Source: Aromatoleum bremense
GTDB taxonomy: Bacteria; Pseudomonadota; Gammaproteobacteria; Burkholderiales; Rhodocyclaceae
Length of the DNA: 64,000 nucleotides
Direction: 5' to 3'
Assembly: GCF_017894365.1 (NCBI RefSeq)
Contig: NZ_CP059467.1
Location: 2,418,001-2,482,000, forward strand
The notes below the pieces were generated by a model. It had not been told where the DNA came from. It did no database searches and saw only the letters and a list, made by a program, of their open reading frames with translations. Shown piece after piece: positions 1-8,687 of this stretch. Every line of letters starts with the position of its first letter. Positions within the stretch are counted from its first letter, which is position 1. A program made the translations under genes and the position numbers.

Positions 1-1113
1 CTCGACGGGGTCAACGCGGACGCGGTGACGAGCCGCGAAGCGCTCGCGAAGCTGCCGGTGACCCGCAAGTCCGAACTACTCGAACGCCAGAAGGCGGCGC
101 GCCCGTTCGGCGGCTTCGCGACGACGCGCTGGGGCGCCGGCTGCCGCCGCGTGTTCGCGTCGCCCGGTCCGCTGTACGAGCCGGAGGGCGCGCGGCCCGA
201 CTATTACCGCATCGCGCGGGCGTTGTTCGCAGCCGGTTTCGGTGAAGGCGACCTCGTGCACAACACGTTCTCGTACCATTTCACGCCGGCCGGCTCGATG
301 ATGGAAACCGCCGCGCACGCGCTCGGCTGCACGGTGTTCCCGGCCGGCACCGGTCAGACCGAGCAGCAGGTGGCGGCGCTCGCGGATTTGCGGCCGAACG
401 CGTATGTCGGCACGCCGTCTTTCCTGCGCATCATCCTCGAGCGCGCCGATGAACTCGGCGTCGCCCACAGTTTCACGAAAGCTCTCGTCTCCGGCGAGGC
501 CTTTCCGCCGAGCCTGCGTGAGGCGTTCGCGGCGCGCGGCATTCCGGCATTCCAGGCCTACGCGACGGCCGACGTCGGGCTGATCGCATACGAGACGCCG
601 GCGCGCGACGGCATGGTCGTCGACGAGGACGTCGTGCTCGAGATCGTCCGCCCCGGTACCGGCGACCCGGTCGCCCCCGGCGAAGTCGGTGAAGTCGTCG
701 TCACGACCTTCAACCCGGACTATCCGCTGATCCGTTTCGGCACCGGCGACCTCTCCGCGCTGTGGCCGGGGACGTCGCCATGCGGACGCACAAACGTGCG
801 GATCCGGGGTTGGATGGGGCGCGCCGACCAGACGACCAAAGTGAAGGGCATGTTCGTGCATCCGGGCCAGATCGCCGACGTCGTGCGGCGCCATCCCGAA
901 GTCAGGCGCGCGCGCCTCGTCGTCGACAACCCGGATCTGACCGACCGCATGATCCTGCATTGCGAGGTCGAGCAGGCCCAAGCGGGCCTCGACGCGGCGC
1001 TCGCGGCGAGCATCCGCGAGCTGACAAAGCTGCGCGGCGAAGTGAGCTTCTGCGCGCCCGGCAGCCTGGCCAACGACGGCAAGGTCATCGACGACGTGCG
1101 CACGTATGAGTGA
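1..1113 (+). CDS. AMP-binding acyl/aryl-CoA ligase, phenylacetate-CoA ligase-like (5' end outside window)
   Basis: This is the C-terminal part of an adenylate-forming ligase of the PaaK type, which makes an acyl-AMP and then an acyl-CoA. The frame is open to base 1, so the GTG at 25 is probably internal and the N-terminus is missing. Visible motifs are an AYATADVG segment (A5-like), a TGDLSAL segment (A7-like), and GRADQTTKVKGMFVHPGQ (A8-like, typical of PaaK). The usual Ser/Thr/Gly-rich P-loop is replaced by ASPGPLYEPEG, so nucleotide binding may differ from classical PaaK. A CoA-transferase-like gene follows 74 bp downstream on the same strand, which suggests a shared acyl-CoA pathway. The substrate cannot be read from the sequence. 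Confidence 0.85.
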   Translation, partial: LDGVNADAVTSREALAKLPVTRKSELLERQKAARPFGGFATTRWGAGCRRVFASPGPLYEPEGARPDYYRIARALFAAGFGEGDLVHNTFSYHFTPAGSMMETAAHALGCTVFPAGTGQTEQQVAALADLRPNAYVGTPSFLRIILERADELGVAHSFTKALVSGEAFPPSLREAFAARGIPAFQAYATADVGLIAYETPARDGMVVDEDVVLEIVRPGTGDPVAPGEVGEVVVTTFNPDYPLIRFGTGDLSALWPGTSPCGRTNVRIRGWMGRADQTTKVKGMFVHPGQIADVVRRHPEVRRARLVVDNPDLTDRMILHCEVEQAQAGLDAALAASIRELTKLRGEVSFCAPGSLANDGKVIDDVRTYE

Positions 1114-1187
1114 GCGTCATGGTGCGGGACGCGCGCCGCGGCCGGCTAGAATGACGCCTCCGATCCCTTTCCGGTAATCCGCAAAGC

Positions 1188-2354
1188 ATGCGACCGAAAC
1201 CCCTGCACGGCCTGCGCGTCCTCGATCTCACACGCCTTCTGCCCGGCCCGCTCGCGACCCAGCACCTGGCCGATTACGGCGCCGAAGTCATCAAGATCGA
1301 AGACACCGGCGCCGGCGACTACGCGCGCACGATGGGTGCGATGAACGGCGCGACGAGCTATTTCTACCAGGTCGTCAATCGCGGCAAGAAGAGCCTGCGC
1401 CTCGACCTCAAGAACCAGGCGGGACGCGCGCTGTTCCTGCGCCTCGTTGCAACCGCCGACGTCGTCGTCGAAGGCTTCCGCCCCGGCGTCATGGACAAGC
1501 TCGGCCTCGGCTACGATACGCTCGCCGAGGCAAAACCGGCGATCGTCTACTGCAGCATCTCCGGCTACGGCCAGACCGGCCCGTACGCGCAGCGCGCCGG
1601 CCATGACATCAACTATCTCGGCTATTCCGGCGTGCTCGACCAGATCGGCGTGGCTGGAGGGCCGCCAGCGATCCCCAACCTGCAGATCGGCGACCTGCTC
1701 GGCGGCAGCCTGTCCGCGCTGCTCGGTCTGCTCGTTGCGGTCATCGATGCGAAGGCGACCGGGCGTGGTCGCCATGTGGACGTCGCGATGACCGACGCGG
1801 CGCTCGCGCATGCAATCTTTCCGCTCGTCGAGGTGCTCGCGCATGGCGGCGTGCGCCCGCGCGGCAAGGACCTGCTGACGGGCGGCGTGCCGTGCTACGG
1901 CGTGTATGAGACCGCCGACGGACGCCACATGGCGGTCGGCGCGCTCGAGGAGAAATTCTGGCTGCTGGTGTGCGACACGCTCGGCCGGCCCGATCTGAAG
2001 GCCGCCCACCTGGCGACCGGTGCGGACGGGACGCGTGCGCGCAATGAGATCGCGGCGATCTTTCGCGGCCGCACACAGGCCGAATGGGTGGCGATCTTCG
2101 ACGCCGTCGATTGCTGCGTGACGCCGGTGCTGCGACTCGAGGAGAGCCTGGCGAACGCACACATCGCCGCGCGCGGCATGGTCGTCGAAGTCGGCGGCGT
2201 GCGCCAGTTCGCGCCGCCGGTCCGCCTGTCGGAGTTCGAGCCGGGGGCGGCGACGCCAGCGCCGGAGGCGGGCGGGAATGGCGACGAAATCCTTGCGGGA
2301 CTCGGGCTCGATGCGGCGCAGATTGCGCGACTGCGTGCCGATGCGGTGATCTGA
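1188..2354 (+). CDS. CaiB/BaiF family CoA-transferase or alpha-methylacyl-CoA racemase-like protein
   Basis: The 388-aa protein has family III CoA-transferase features: the N-terminal LxGLRVLDLTRLLPGP motif and a complete CoA_transf_3 domain. GHDINY contains His139, and QIGDLLGG contains Asp169. The 30-residue spacing between them equals that of the catalytic His/Asp pair in alpha-methylacyl-CoA racemase, so racemisation is as likely as CoA transfer. It is cytoplasmic and acts on acyl-CoA thioesters. It sits directly after an acyl-CoA-ligase-like gene and before an AEC permease. That suggests uptake, activation and isomerisation of an organic acid, but this is inference from position. Confidence 0.85.
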   Translation: MRPKPLHGLRVLDLTRLLPGPLATQHLADYGAEVIKIEDTGAGDYARTMGAMNGATSYFYQVVNRGKKSLRLDLKNQAGRALFLRLVATADVVVEGFRPGVMDKLGLGYDTLAEAKPAIVYCSISGYGQTGPYAQRAGHDINYLGYSGVLDQIGVAGGPPAIPNLQIGDLLGGSLSALLGLLVAVIDAKATGRGRHVDVAMTDAALAHAIFPLVEVLAHGGVRPRGKDLLTGGVPCYGVYETADGRHMAVGALEEKFWLLVCDTLGRPDLKAAHLATGADGTRARNEIAAIFRGRTQAEWVAIFDAVDCCVTPVLRLEESLANAHIAARGMVVEVGGVRQFAPPVRLSEFEPGAATPAPEAGGNGDEILAGLGLDAAQIARLRADAVI

Positions 2355-2389
2355 CGCGGCCCGCCGTGCCGATCGGGTAAGCTCGGGGC

Positions 2390-3280
2390 ATGCAAAGCCT
2401 GCTCCTGCTCCTGCCCGATTTCTCGCTGATTCTCCTCGGCGCGGGCCTGCGCCGGCGCCTCGTCCCTGACGGGGCGTTCTGGGCGGGCGTCGAGAGACTT
2501 GTCTATTTCATCCTGTTCCCGGCGCTGCTCTTCAACGCGATGGCGGGCGCAGACCTCGATCCCGGCAAGGCGCTGCCGCTGTTTCTCGCCGGGCTGGGCG
2601 TGATGGTCGCGGGTTTCGTCCTCGGCTGGCTCGGGCGCCCGCTGATGGGCCTGGACGCGATCGGCTTCGCGTCGCGGCTGCAGTGTGCGTATCGCTTCAA
2701 TACCTATATCGGCATCGCCGTCGCGGGGAAGCTCCACGGCGCGGCGGGCGTGGCGATGATGGGCGCACTGTGCGGCGCGATGGTGCCGTTCGCGAACATC
2801 ATGGCGGTCGGCATGCTCGCCCGACACGGCCAGGGCGGCCTGTTGCGCGAGCTGATGCGCAATCCGCTGGTGCTCGCGACCCTCGCCGGCCTGGCGGTCA
2901 ACCTGTCCGGCGTGGCGCTCGCCGAGCCATTTCAGTTCTTCCTCAAGCGCCTTGGCGATGCGGCCGTCGCGCTCGGCCTGCTCGCGGTTGGGTCGGCCCT
3001 GCGCTGGGGCGAGGCGGGCGGGCGGTGGGCCGGCTCGGCATGGCTGGTCAGCGTGAAACTGATGCTGCTGCCGGCGCTCGCGTGGGCGCTCGGGCGCCAG
3101 TTCGGGCTCGCCGGCATCGCGTTCGACACGCTGGTGATGTTTGCCGCGCTGCCGTCGGCGAGTTCGGCGTACATCCTCGCGATGCGGATGGGCGGGGATG
3201 GGCCGGGCGTGGCATGGCTGATCTCCGTGACGACGCTGCTCGCGGTCGCGTCGCTGACGTTCTGGCTGCAGCTGCTCTAG
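2390..3280 (+). CDS. AEC (auxin efflux carrier) family permease
   Basis: The 296-aa protein is almost entirely hydrophobic, with about eight to ten predicted membrane segments. It matches the bacterial AEC/PF03547 type, which includes malonate and other organic-acid transporters. It begins with a membrane segment and has the family's two-half arrangement, with a polar loop near the middle (ARHGQGGLLRELMRNP). The ATG at 2390 has a weak GGGG ribosome-binding site and lies 35 bp after the CoA-transferase-like gene, so the two are probably co-transcribed. The transported substrate is unknown. An acid handled by the upstream CoA enzymes is a reasonable guess. Confidence 0.8.
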   Translation: MQSLLLLLPDFSLILLGAGLRRRLVPDGAFWAGVERLVYFILFPALLFNAMAGADLDPGKALPLFLAGLGVMVAGFVLGWLGRPLMGLDAIGFASRLQCAYRFNTYIGIAVAGKLHGAAGVAMMGALCGAMVPFANIMAVGMLARHGQGGLLRELMRNPLVLATLAGLAVNLSGVALAEPFQFFLKRLGDAAVALGLLAVGSALRWGEAGGRWAGSAWLVSVKLMLLPALAWALGRQFGLAGIAFDTLVMFAALPSASSAYILAMRMGGDGPGVAWLISVTTLLAVASLTFWLQLL

Positions 3281-3298
3281 TTCGTCGGTGCCGGCTGC

Positions 3299-3736
3299 TT
3301 ACTTCGGCTGCGTCGTCGACTTGGCCGCCGCGGCGCCGGAAGGCTTCGGTTCGGCCTGCTTCTGGTCAGGCGCCGGGGGCGGCTCGCCGGCTGCAGGCGG
3401 CGAGCCGCCCATCAGATTCCATGGCCACATCGCCGCAGCGGCAAACGGGTTGTCCCCCTGCTGTGCGGGATTTTCCGTGGCCTCGCGCGCATGCTGGGTC
3501 ATGGCCTGCACGGTGGCGATCGCGACGCGCTGCATCTCCAGCCCCTGGATCGTCATCTGCAGCATGTTCAGGTTCATCTTGAGCCAGTTTTCGACCGCCT
3601 TCATGTCGGCGATCCGCTTGTCGAGTTCATCGACGTCGAGCGTTGGCGTGACCATCCCGGGCAGCGAAAACCCCATGCTGCTCCACATGCCGCGCACGAA
3701 CTCGAGGGGATCCTTGGATGACGTTTCTTTCGACAC
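3299..3736 (-). CDS. phaM: PhaM-family polyhydroxyalkanoate granule regulatory protein
   Basis: The 145-aa protein has the PhaM layout: an N-terminal DPLEFVRGMW segment, a helical region with LDVDELDKRIADMKAVENWL, a Met/Gln-rich coiled-coil stretch, and a low-complexity Pro/Ala/Lys tail (SGAAAAKSTTQPK). PhaM in Ralstonia/Cupriavidus activates PHA synthase and tethers PHB granules to the nucleoid through its basic tail. I chose the GTG at 3736 because AGGAGA lies just upstream (3742-3747). An in-frame ATG at 3766 has no such site. The gene is convergent with the AEC permease. Its presence implies that the organism stores PHA. Confidence 0.8.
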   Translation of the reverse strand: MSKETSSKDPLEFVRGMWSSMGFSLPGMVTPTLDVDELDKRIADMKAVENWLKMNLNMLQMTIQGLEMQRVAIATVQAMTQHAREATENPAQQGDNPFAAAAMWPWNLMGGSPPAAGEPPPAPDQKQAEPKPSGAAAAKSTTQPK

Positions 3737-3800
3737 GGGAGTCTCCTGCGACGGATCGACAAGCACCGATCTTACCCTACTCCGTGCGGGCCGCGCGGCG

Positions 3801-5732
3801 TCAGAAGTCCCGCTCCGGGTCGGACAGGCGGTTGAGCAGCGCCCGCAGGCGCGCCGGACGGACCGGCTTGTGGAGCAGCGCCAGGCCTTCGCTCTGCGCC
3901 TGGCGCAGGGTCTCGGGGCCGGTGTCGCCGCTGATCAACGTTGCCGGGAGGCTTTCGCCGTATCGTGTGCGCGCCATGCGGATCGCATCGATGCCGTTCG
4001 AGGTGCCGTGCAGGCGGTAATCACTGATGACCAGCTGCGGTTCGTGGCCGGATCGCGCGAGTGCCGCCAGCACGCTTTCGATGTCGCTGCCCGCGCTGAC
4101 TTCGCACCCCCAGGACGTCAGCAGGCTGCGCATGCCCGCTTGCGCGAGCGGATCGTCATCGACGAGCGCCACGCGTACGCCGAGCAGGTCTCCGGGCTGC
4201 CTGCGGGTCTCGCCGGGCTCGGCGTATTCGACCGGCTGCGCGGCCGGCACTTCGATCGCGAACACCGATCCCCTGCCCGGACGGGAGCGGACCGCGAGGC
4301 GATGACCGAGCAGGTCGGTGAGGCGCCGCACGATCGCGAGCCCGAGCCCAAGCCCCTTGTCGCGCGAGCGCGCCGGATTGTCGAGCTGGATGAACTCCTG
4401 GAAGATGATTTCCTGCGCCTCGGCGGCGATGCCGACGCCGTTGTCGCGCACTTCGATCCGCACCCGCTCGCCGCGCCGCCGGCACGCGATCAGGATGCGG
4501 CCCTTGCGCGTATAGCGCACCGCGTTGCTGACGAGGTTGCCGATGATGCGCTCGAACAGCACCGGGTCGCTCTCGACCCACAGCGGCGTCGGCCGGGTCC
4601 TGAGCAGCAGGTCCTGCGTGTCCGCGCGCGGACGCTGCTCGATGGCGATGCGGTCGAGGACCGGTTGCAGCGGAAAGATGCTGATGTGCGGCTCCAGCAC
4701 GCCGGCGTCGAGTTTCGAGATGTCGAGCAGGCTGTCGAGCAGGTTCTCCATCGCTTCGGCAGAGGCCGCGATGCGCTCGACGAGGCGGCGCGACGCCGGC
4801 GCGTGCGTGTGTTGCGACAGCTCGGCGATGAACAGGCCCAGCGCATGCATCGGTTGGCGCAGATCGTGACTGGCGGCGGCGAGGAAGCGTGACTTCGACA
4901 GGGTCGCGCGTTCGGCTTCGTCCTTGCGGGCCCGCAGCTCCGCCGTGGCGTCCGCGATCTGGCGGCTCATGTCGTCGTGCGCACTCGCGAGCTTTGCCGC
5001 CATCTGGTTGACGCCTTCGGCGAGCGTGCGCAGGGTGCCGCCGCCGATGCCGGACAGCCGCGCGGAAAACTGGCCCCGCCCGATGCGTTCGACCGCCGAC
5101 GCGACGCGCCGGATCGGCCCGGTGACGCCGCGGCTCATGTAGTGCGCGAGCACGAGGCTGCCGATCAGCACCATGAGGATCGCCGCGCTCCCGGTGATCA
5201 ACAATTCATTCTGCCGCGCGTTGAGCTGCGCGCGCGAGATGTCGACGACGACCGTGCCCAGCACCGGCGGAGTCCCGGCGCCGGACAGCGTGTCGAGGGC
5301 CGCTTCGTCGAAACCGTCGTCGAGATCGAGCGACGTCGGCAGTACCGGCTCGATGACCCGCAGCGTCTCGCTCGCGGTGACGAGGCCCGGCGTCCACACC
5401 GCGCGCGGCGGCAACGGCAGCGTCGCATCGAGCCGTCCGCTTTGCGCGAGCGCGTCGCCGTTGCGGTCGCTGATCATCACGCCAAGGACGTCGGTCTCCG
5501 CGAGCATCGCCCCGGCAAGGCGCCGCAGCGATTCCCGGTTGCCGGAGAACACGGCATATTCGCTCGCTGCCGCGAGCTGCCGCGCAAACGCCTGGCCCCG
5601 GGCGAGGTGGGCTTCGCGGTGATCGGTGACCCGCGAGCCGGTGTAGAACGCGGTGAGCACGATCGCCAGCACGAGCGTCGGCAGCACTGCGACCAGCATC
5701 ACGCGCGACCGGATGCCCCAGTTCCTGATCAT
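3801..5732 (-). CDS. Hybrid sensor histidine kinase with HAMP and C-terminal receiver domain
   Basis: The 643-aa membrane kinase reads in order: TM1 (about 10-30), a periplasmic sensory region (30-178), TM2 (180-198), HAMP (200-250), a coiled coil, and HisKA with phospho-acceptor His289 in ASHDLRQP. The ATPase domain has an N-box (Asn399/Asn403), DNGVG (Asp430) and DKGLGLGLAIV (459-469). The C-terminal receiver has VDDD (525-527) and phospho-acceptor Asp571 in ISDYRLHG. Its ATG overlaps the stop of the upstream binding-protein gene by 4 bases (ATGA), so translation is coupled. A divergent LuxR-type regulator is the likely output partner. The signal is unknown but may be presented by the binding protein. 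Confidence 0.93.
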   Translation of the reverse strand: MIRNWGIRSRVMLVAVLPTLVLAIVLTAFYTGSRVTDHREAHLARGQAFARQLAAASEYAVFSGNRESLRRLAGAMLAETDVLGVMISDRNGDALAQSGRLDATLPLPPRAVWTPGLVTASETLRVIEPVLPTSLDLDDGFDEAALDTLSGAGTPPVLGTVVVDISRAQLNARQNELLITGSAAILMVLIGSLVLAHYMSRGVTGPIRRVASAVERIGRGQFSARLSGIGGGTLRTLAEGVNQMAAKLASAHDDMSRQIADATAELRARKDEAERATLSKSRFLAAASHDLRQPMHALGLFIAELSQHTHAPASRRLVERIAASAEAMENLLDSLLDISKLDAGVLEPHISIFPLQPVLDRIAIEQRPRADTQDLLLRTRPTPLWVESDPVLFERIIGNLVSNAVRYTRKGRILIACRRRGERVRIEVRDNGVGIAAEAQEIIFQEFIQLDNPARSRDKGLGLGLAIVRRLTDLLGHRLAVRSRPGRGSVFAIEVPAAQPVEYAEPGETRRQPGDLLGVRVALVDDDPLAQAGMRSLLTSWGCEVSAGSDIESVLAALARSGHEPQLVISDYRLHGTSNGIDAIRMARTRYGESLPATLISGDTGPETLRQAQSEGLALLHKPVRPARLRALLNRLSDPERDF

Positions 5733-6658
5733 GGCCTGGCGTCCCTGCGGATCATCCGCGCGGCGATGTCCTCCGCCGGTTCGAGCGTGATGCCCAGCGA
5801 GCGCGCGACGTTCTGGTTGATGCGGACCTCGAACTGCCGCGGCGCCTGTGGCGGCGGCAGCGCTCCGCCGGCGAGCACTGCACGGATCGCCTCCGCGGCC
5901 TGTTCGCTGATTTGCGCCGGTGTCGAAAACAGGCCGAGCAGCGCGCCCGCGCGAACGTAGGCGGGCGAAAAGCCGATCAGCGGCGAGCGGTGGCGGTAGC
6001 TCGTGAGCAAAATGTTCTGGATCGTGTAGCTGTTGAACACGACGCGATCGGGCAGCGCAAGCAGGATCGCACGCTCGGCCAGCAGACGCTCCAGCGCCGG
6101 ATAGATTTCGCGGTCGGTGGCAATGTTCTCGATCGTCACCACCATCTGCTGCTCGCGCGCAGCAGCCGCTAACCGGGCGGCGAGAGGCTGGCTGCGGGGA
6201 CCGACGAGCAGCGCGAGCTGGCGCCACTCGGGAAGGGCCTCGACAAGCAGCGCGATCTGCCGCTGCACCGGCTGGTCGAGGAACACCGCGGAGCGTCGGC
6301 CGGCTCCCGGCGGGGCAGGCAGGTTCTCGAAGCTCTCGCGAGGCAACAGCGTGTGCAGCACCGGCTGGCGCGGCGCCTGTTCGGCCACCGCCTGCGCCGC
6401 TTCGGCCCCGACTGTGACAATGATCCGGCTGCCGGCGAGCGCGCCCGGGGTCACCTGTTGCGTCTCCACGACCGCGATGTCGGCAGCGGCGACGCCCGGA
6501 GCAAGCGCTGTGCTGATCGCCGCGATCGTCTCTTCGTATGCTCCGCTGCGTTCGCTGCTTACGAACAGCACGCCCGCAGCCGCGACGGCTTCTCCCCGGC
6601 CGAGGGTGGCGGCGAGGAAAAGCAGGGTGGCAAGGAAAACGCGGGGGCCGCGGGGCAT
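5729..6658 (-). CDS. Periplasmic ABC-type substrate-binding protein-like sensor component
   Basis: The 309-aa protein has an N-terminal signal peptide (MPRGPRVFLATLLFLAATL, with cleavage expected near AVAAA). The mature part resembles the ABC substrate-binding (PF04392, XylF/LivJ-like) fold: two alpha/beta lobes with the segment VGPRSQPLAARLAAAAREQ and a conserved NQNVARSLGITL near the C-terminus. No permease or ATPase gene is nearby. It overlaps the hybrid kinase gene by 4 bp. I therefore infer that it presents a ligand to the kinase rather than serving transport. The ligand cannot be predicted. Confidence 0.8.
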   Translation of the reverse strand: MPRGPRVFLATLLFLAATLGRGEAVAAAGVLFVSSERSGAYEETIAAISTALAPGVAAADIAVVETQQVTPGALAGSRIIVTVGAEAAQAVAEQAPRQPVLHTLLPRESFENLPAPPGAGRRSAVFLDQPVQRQIALLVEALPEWRQLALLVGPRSQPLAARLAAAAREQQMVVTIENIATDREIYPALERLLAERAILLALPDRVVFNSYTIQNILLTSYRHRSPLIGFSPAYVRAGALLGLFSTPAQISEQAAEAIRAVLAGGALPPPQAPRQFEVRINQNVARSLGITLEPAEDIAARMIRRDARP

Positions 6659-7234
6659 GATCGGTATCGGGTCGAAATTCAGGCACGCCCCCTGGGCACG
6701 GCCGAGTGGTTAAAGTAACGGGCTGCCGGGCCGCCCTGACGGCGGCGCTGTCGCAACGCGCCCCCGGACGGGCGCGCGGGCCGGTCCCGGGTTCCGGATG
6801 CAGACGCCGGCCTCGACGCTTGCGTCCGGACGGAGAGCGGAAGCGGGGCGAGATGGTGCCCGAAAAATCCTCTCGTGCCTTCCTCATGGGGCATGCGTGC
6901 CGGTTTTTTGTTGCGGACGGGGGGGCGAGCACATTTCGTCGTCGAAGGGTGCATCTTATGCATGAGGAATCGCTCGCGATGGATGTCTGCGGATTCGTCA
7001 TAGCATGCCTCGGCGCACGGCGCCATGCATCGACCCTGGAGGGATGGGGCCCGCCGTCGCGGTTTCCACCGCTGGCGCTGTAACGTCATCACGGGCGGTC
7101 GTGCCGTAATCCGGTGTTTCCGCCTCCCGGAGCGCTGCTGCCCATGGCCGTCCCGGGTCGGGGGGTGCAAAACGTTTCGTTACATTTGCGCGTGCTATGC
7201 TTTCCGCCTATCGCCGCCTCCTCCGGAGCACGCA
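6659..7234. other. Divergent intergenic region between binding-protein/kinase genes and the response regulator
   Basis: These 576 bases separate two divergent halves of the same signalling system, so promoters for both should lie here. I see no convincing gene. Open frames in it lack ribosome-binding sites and recognisable protein features. Noted elements are a stretch resembling the D-arm of a class II tRNA (6700-6721) without a matching anticodon or T-arm, and a small palindrome TGCAT-CTT-ATGCA near 6950-6962. No confident sigma70 promoter could be assigned. Confidence 0.5.
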
Positions 7235-7861
7235 GTGACCCGAATACTCATCGTCGAAGACCATGCGCTCGTGCGCGAGGCGCTGGCGCAGACTCTCGCC
7301 CGACTCGGGGAAGACGTGGAATGCGTCGAGGCGAAAGGCTCGGAAGAGGCGCTTGCCAGACTCGAGGAGACCGCGGACTGGGATCTCGCGGTGATCGACC
7401 TGATGCTGCCCGACCTCAACGGTTTTGGTTTGCTTGCAGTGCTCGCGCGGCGTTTTCCCGACGTGCCGGCGATCGTCGTGTCGGCGCTTGACGATTCGGT
7501 GACGATCCGTCGCGCGATGAAAGGCGGAGCTTCGGGCTTCGTGTCGAAGGCGAGTTCGGGCGAAGTGCTGAGAAGTGCAGTCAGATGCGTGCTCGAAGGC
7601 GGCATCTATGCGCCCAGTGAGCCCGAGGGCGCAGGAAAGCGCTCCGGCGCGTCGGCCAGCGAGCGTTTCGGGCTCACTGCCGGGCAGACGCGGGTCATGG
7701 AATTGCTGGCGCAAGGAAAATCCAATCGCGAGATCGCCGATCTGCTCGGATTGTCGGAAGGGACCGTCAAGGTGCATATGTCGGCGATCTTCCGCGCATT
7801 GAACGTCAGCAGCCGGGCGCAGGCGCTGATCGTGATCGCCCGCTACGGGCCGCGGCTGTAG
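7235..7861 (+). CDS. Response regulator, LuxR/NarL type
   Basis: The 208-aa regulator has an N-terminal receiver domain with acidic pair Glu8/Asp9, phospho-acceptor Asp55 in VIDLMLPD and Lys105. A short linker leads to a LuxR-type helix-turn-helix (about 146-195; LTAGQTRVMELLAQGKSN, then IADLLGLSEGTVKVHMS). The GTG start at 7235 is preceded by CCGGAG and gives the canonical TRILIVEDH beginning. Longer in-frame starts add non-homologous sequence. It is divergent from the hybrid kinase and binding-protein operon and is probably their output. Its DNA targets are unknown. Confidence 0.93.
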   Translation: MTRILIVEDHALVREALAQTLARLGEDVECVEAKGSEEALARLEETADWDLAVIDLMLPDLNGFGLLAVLARRFPDVPAIVVSALDDSVTIRRAMKGGASGFVSKASSGEVLRSAVRCVLEGGIYAPSEPEGAGKRSGASASERFGLTAGQTRVMELLAQGKSNREIADLLGLSEGTVKVHMSAIFRALNVSSRAQALIVIARYGPRL

Positions 7862-7878
7862 CCTGCGCCATCGATCCT

Positions 7879-8592
7879 TCAGTACGAGCGGCGGCTCGCC
7901 TGGCTCAGGCGCATCGGCATCTCGGCGGGCGAGAGCCGGCCGCCAAGCTGGTCCGTGTCGCCGCACACGGCTTCGGCCGGTTCTGCGCAGTCGATCTCCA
8001 TGATCTCGAGCACCTGGCGAGCGAGTGAGCGGCAGGCATTGGCCAGCGGGGTCGGCAATTGTTCCGGCACTTTCTTGTGCACCAGCAGCTTCGACGCGGA
8101 AAGGGCGCAGACGGGATTCAGGATCCGCTCGCGATACGCTCCCATCAGCTGCGACACGCTGCGGTCTGCGGCATCGCGCTGCCAGGCGTTTGTCGGCCAC
8201 TGGGCCGGCACCGCGTAGGCGCGCGGGAACATTTCGAGATCGCGCAGCACGGTGCGAATGTCTTCATGGGACTCGCGGAACGGCAGCAGCACGATGTCCG
8301 ATAGCGCGTACAACTGGCGATCCATCTCGGTGCGGTTGCCGCCGCCGTCGATGATGCCGATCCATTCGTCGAGGGTGCGCAGCTTGTCCACGACTTTGGT
8401 CAGCGCGTCACGCGTGCGGGCGTCGGCGGTGATGTAGCGCCGCCCTTCCGGGCTCAGGGGCTCGCGCGTGGTGTCGGTCAGCACGCACGCCGAACGATGC
8501 CCGAGCAAGCCCAGTCCTTGCGAAAGCATGTGGGAAAGCGTCGTCTTGCCGGTTCCGCCCTTGTTGCCGATGACGCAGATGATTTCAGCCAT
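7879..8592 (-). CDS. ParA/MinD-like P-loop ATPase (orphan)
   Basis: The 237-aa protein has a deviant Walker A motif, NKGGTGKTT (residues 9-17), typical of ParA/Soj ATPases that bind DNA or membranes as ATP dimers. Further motifs are IIDGGG (Walker A'-like) and DIVLLPFRES. The ATG at 8592 follows AGGAA, and an upstream in-frame start lacks a site. No parB-like gene or parS-type repeat is adjacent. The gene lies convergent to the LuxR regulator. A role in positioning a protein complex or a mobile-element relic is possible. Chromosome partitioning ParA is less likely because the partner is absent. Confidence 0.8.
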   Translation of the reverse strand: MAEIICVIGNKGGTGKTTLSHMLSQGLGLLGHRSACVLTDTTREPLSPEGRRYITADARTRDALTKVVDKLRTLDEWIGIIDGGGNRTEMDRQLYALSDIVLLPFRESHEDIRTVLRDLEMFPRAYAVPAQWPTNAWQRDAADRSVSQLMGAYRERILNPVCALSASKLLVHKKVPEQLPTPLANACRSLARQVLEIMEIDCAEPAEAVCGDTDQLGGRLSPAEMPMRLSQASRRSY

Positions 8593-8687
8593 TGCGGTGT
8601 TCCTCGTTCGCGGCCCCTTTTGGCACCCTGCCATTATCGGGGCTCGTTTCGGCTGCCGAGCGGGGAAAAAGGACGGGGAATCGGCCG

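Noticed and set aside
3301..4892. Plus-strand open frame over phaM and the kinase gene
   Set aside because: It is antisense to two well-supported genes and has no domain content.
6690..6800. Possible complete tRNA-Leu/Ser gene
   Set aside because: Only the D-arm region matches. No anticodon stem, T-arm (GGTTCGAATCC type) or complementary acceptor end could be found downstream.
6706..7083. Plus-strand open frame in the sensory intergenic region
   Set aside because: It has no ribosome-binding site and no recognisable protein features.
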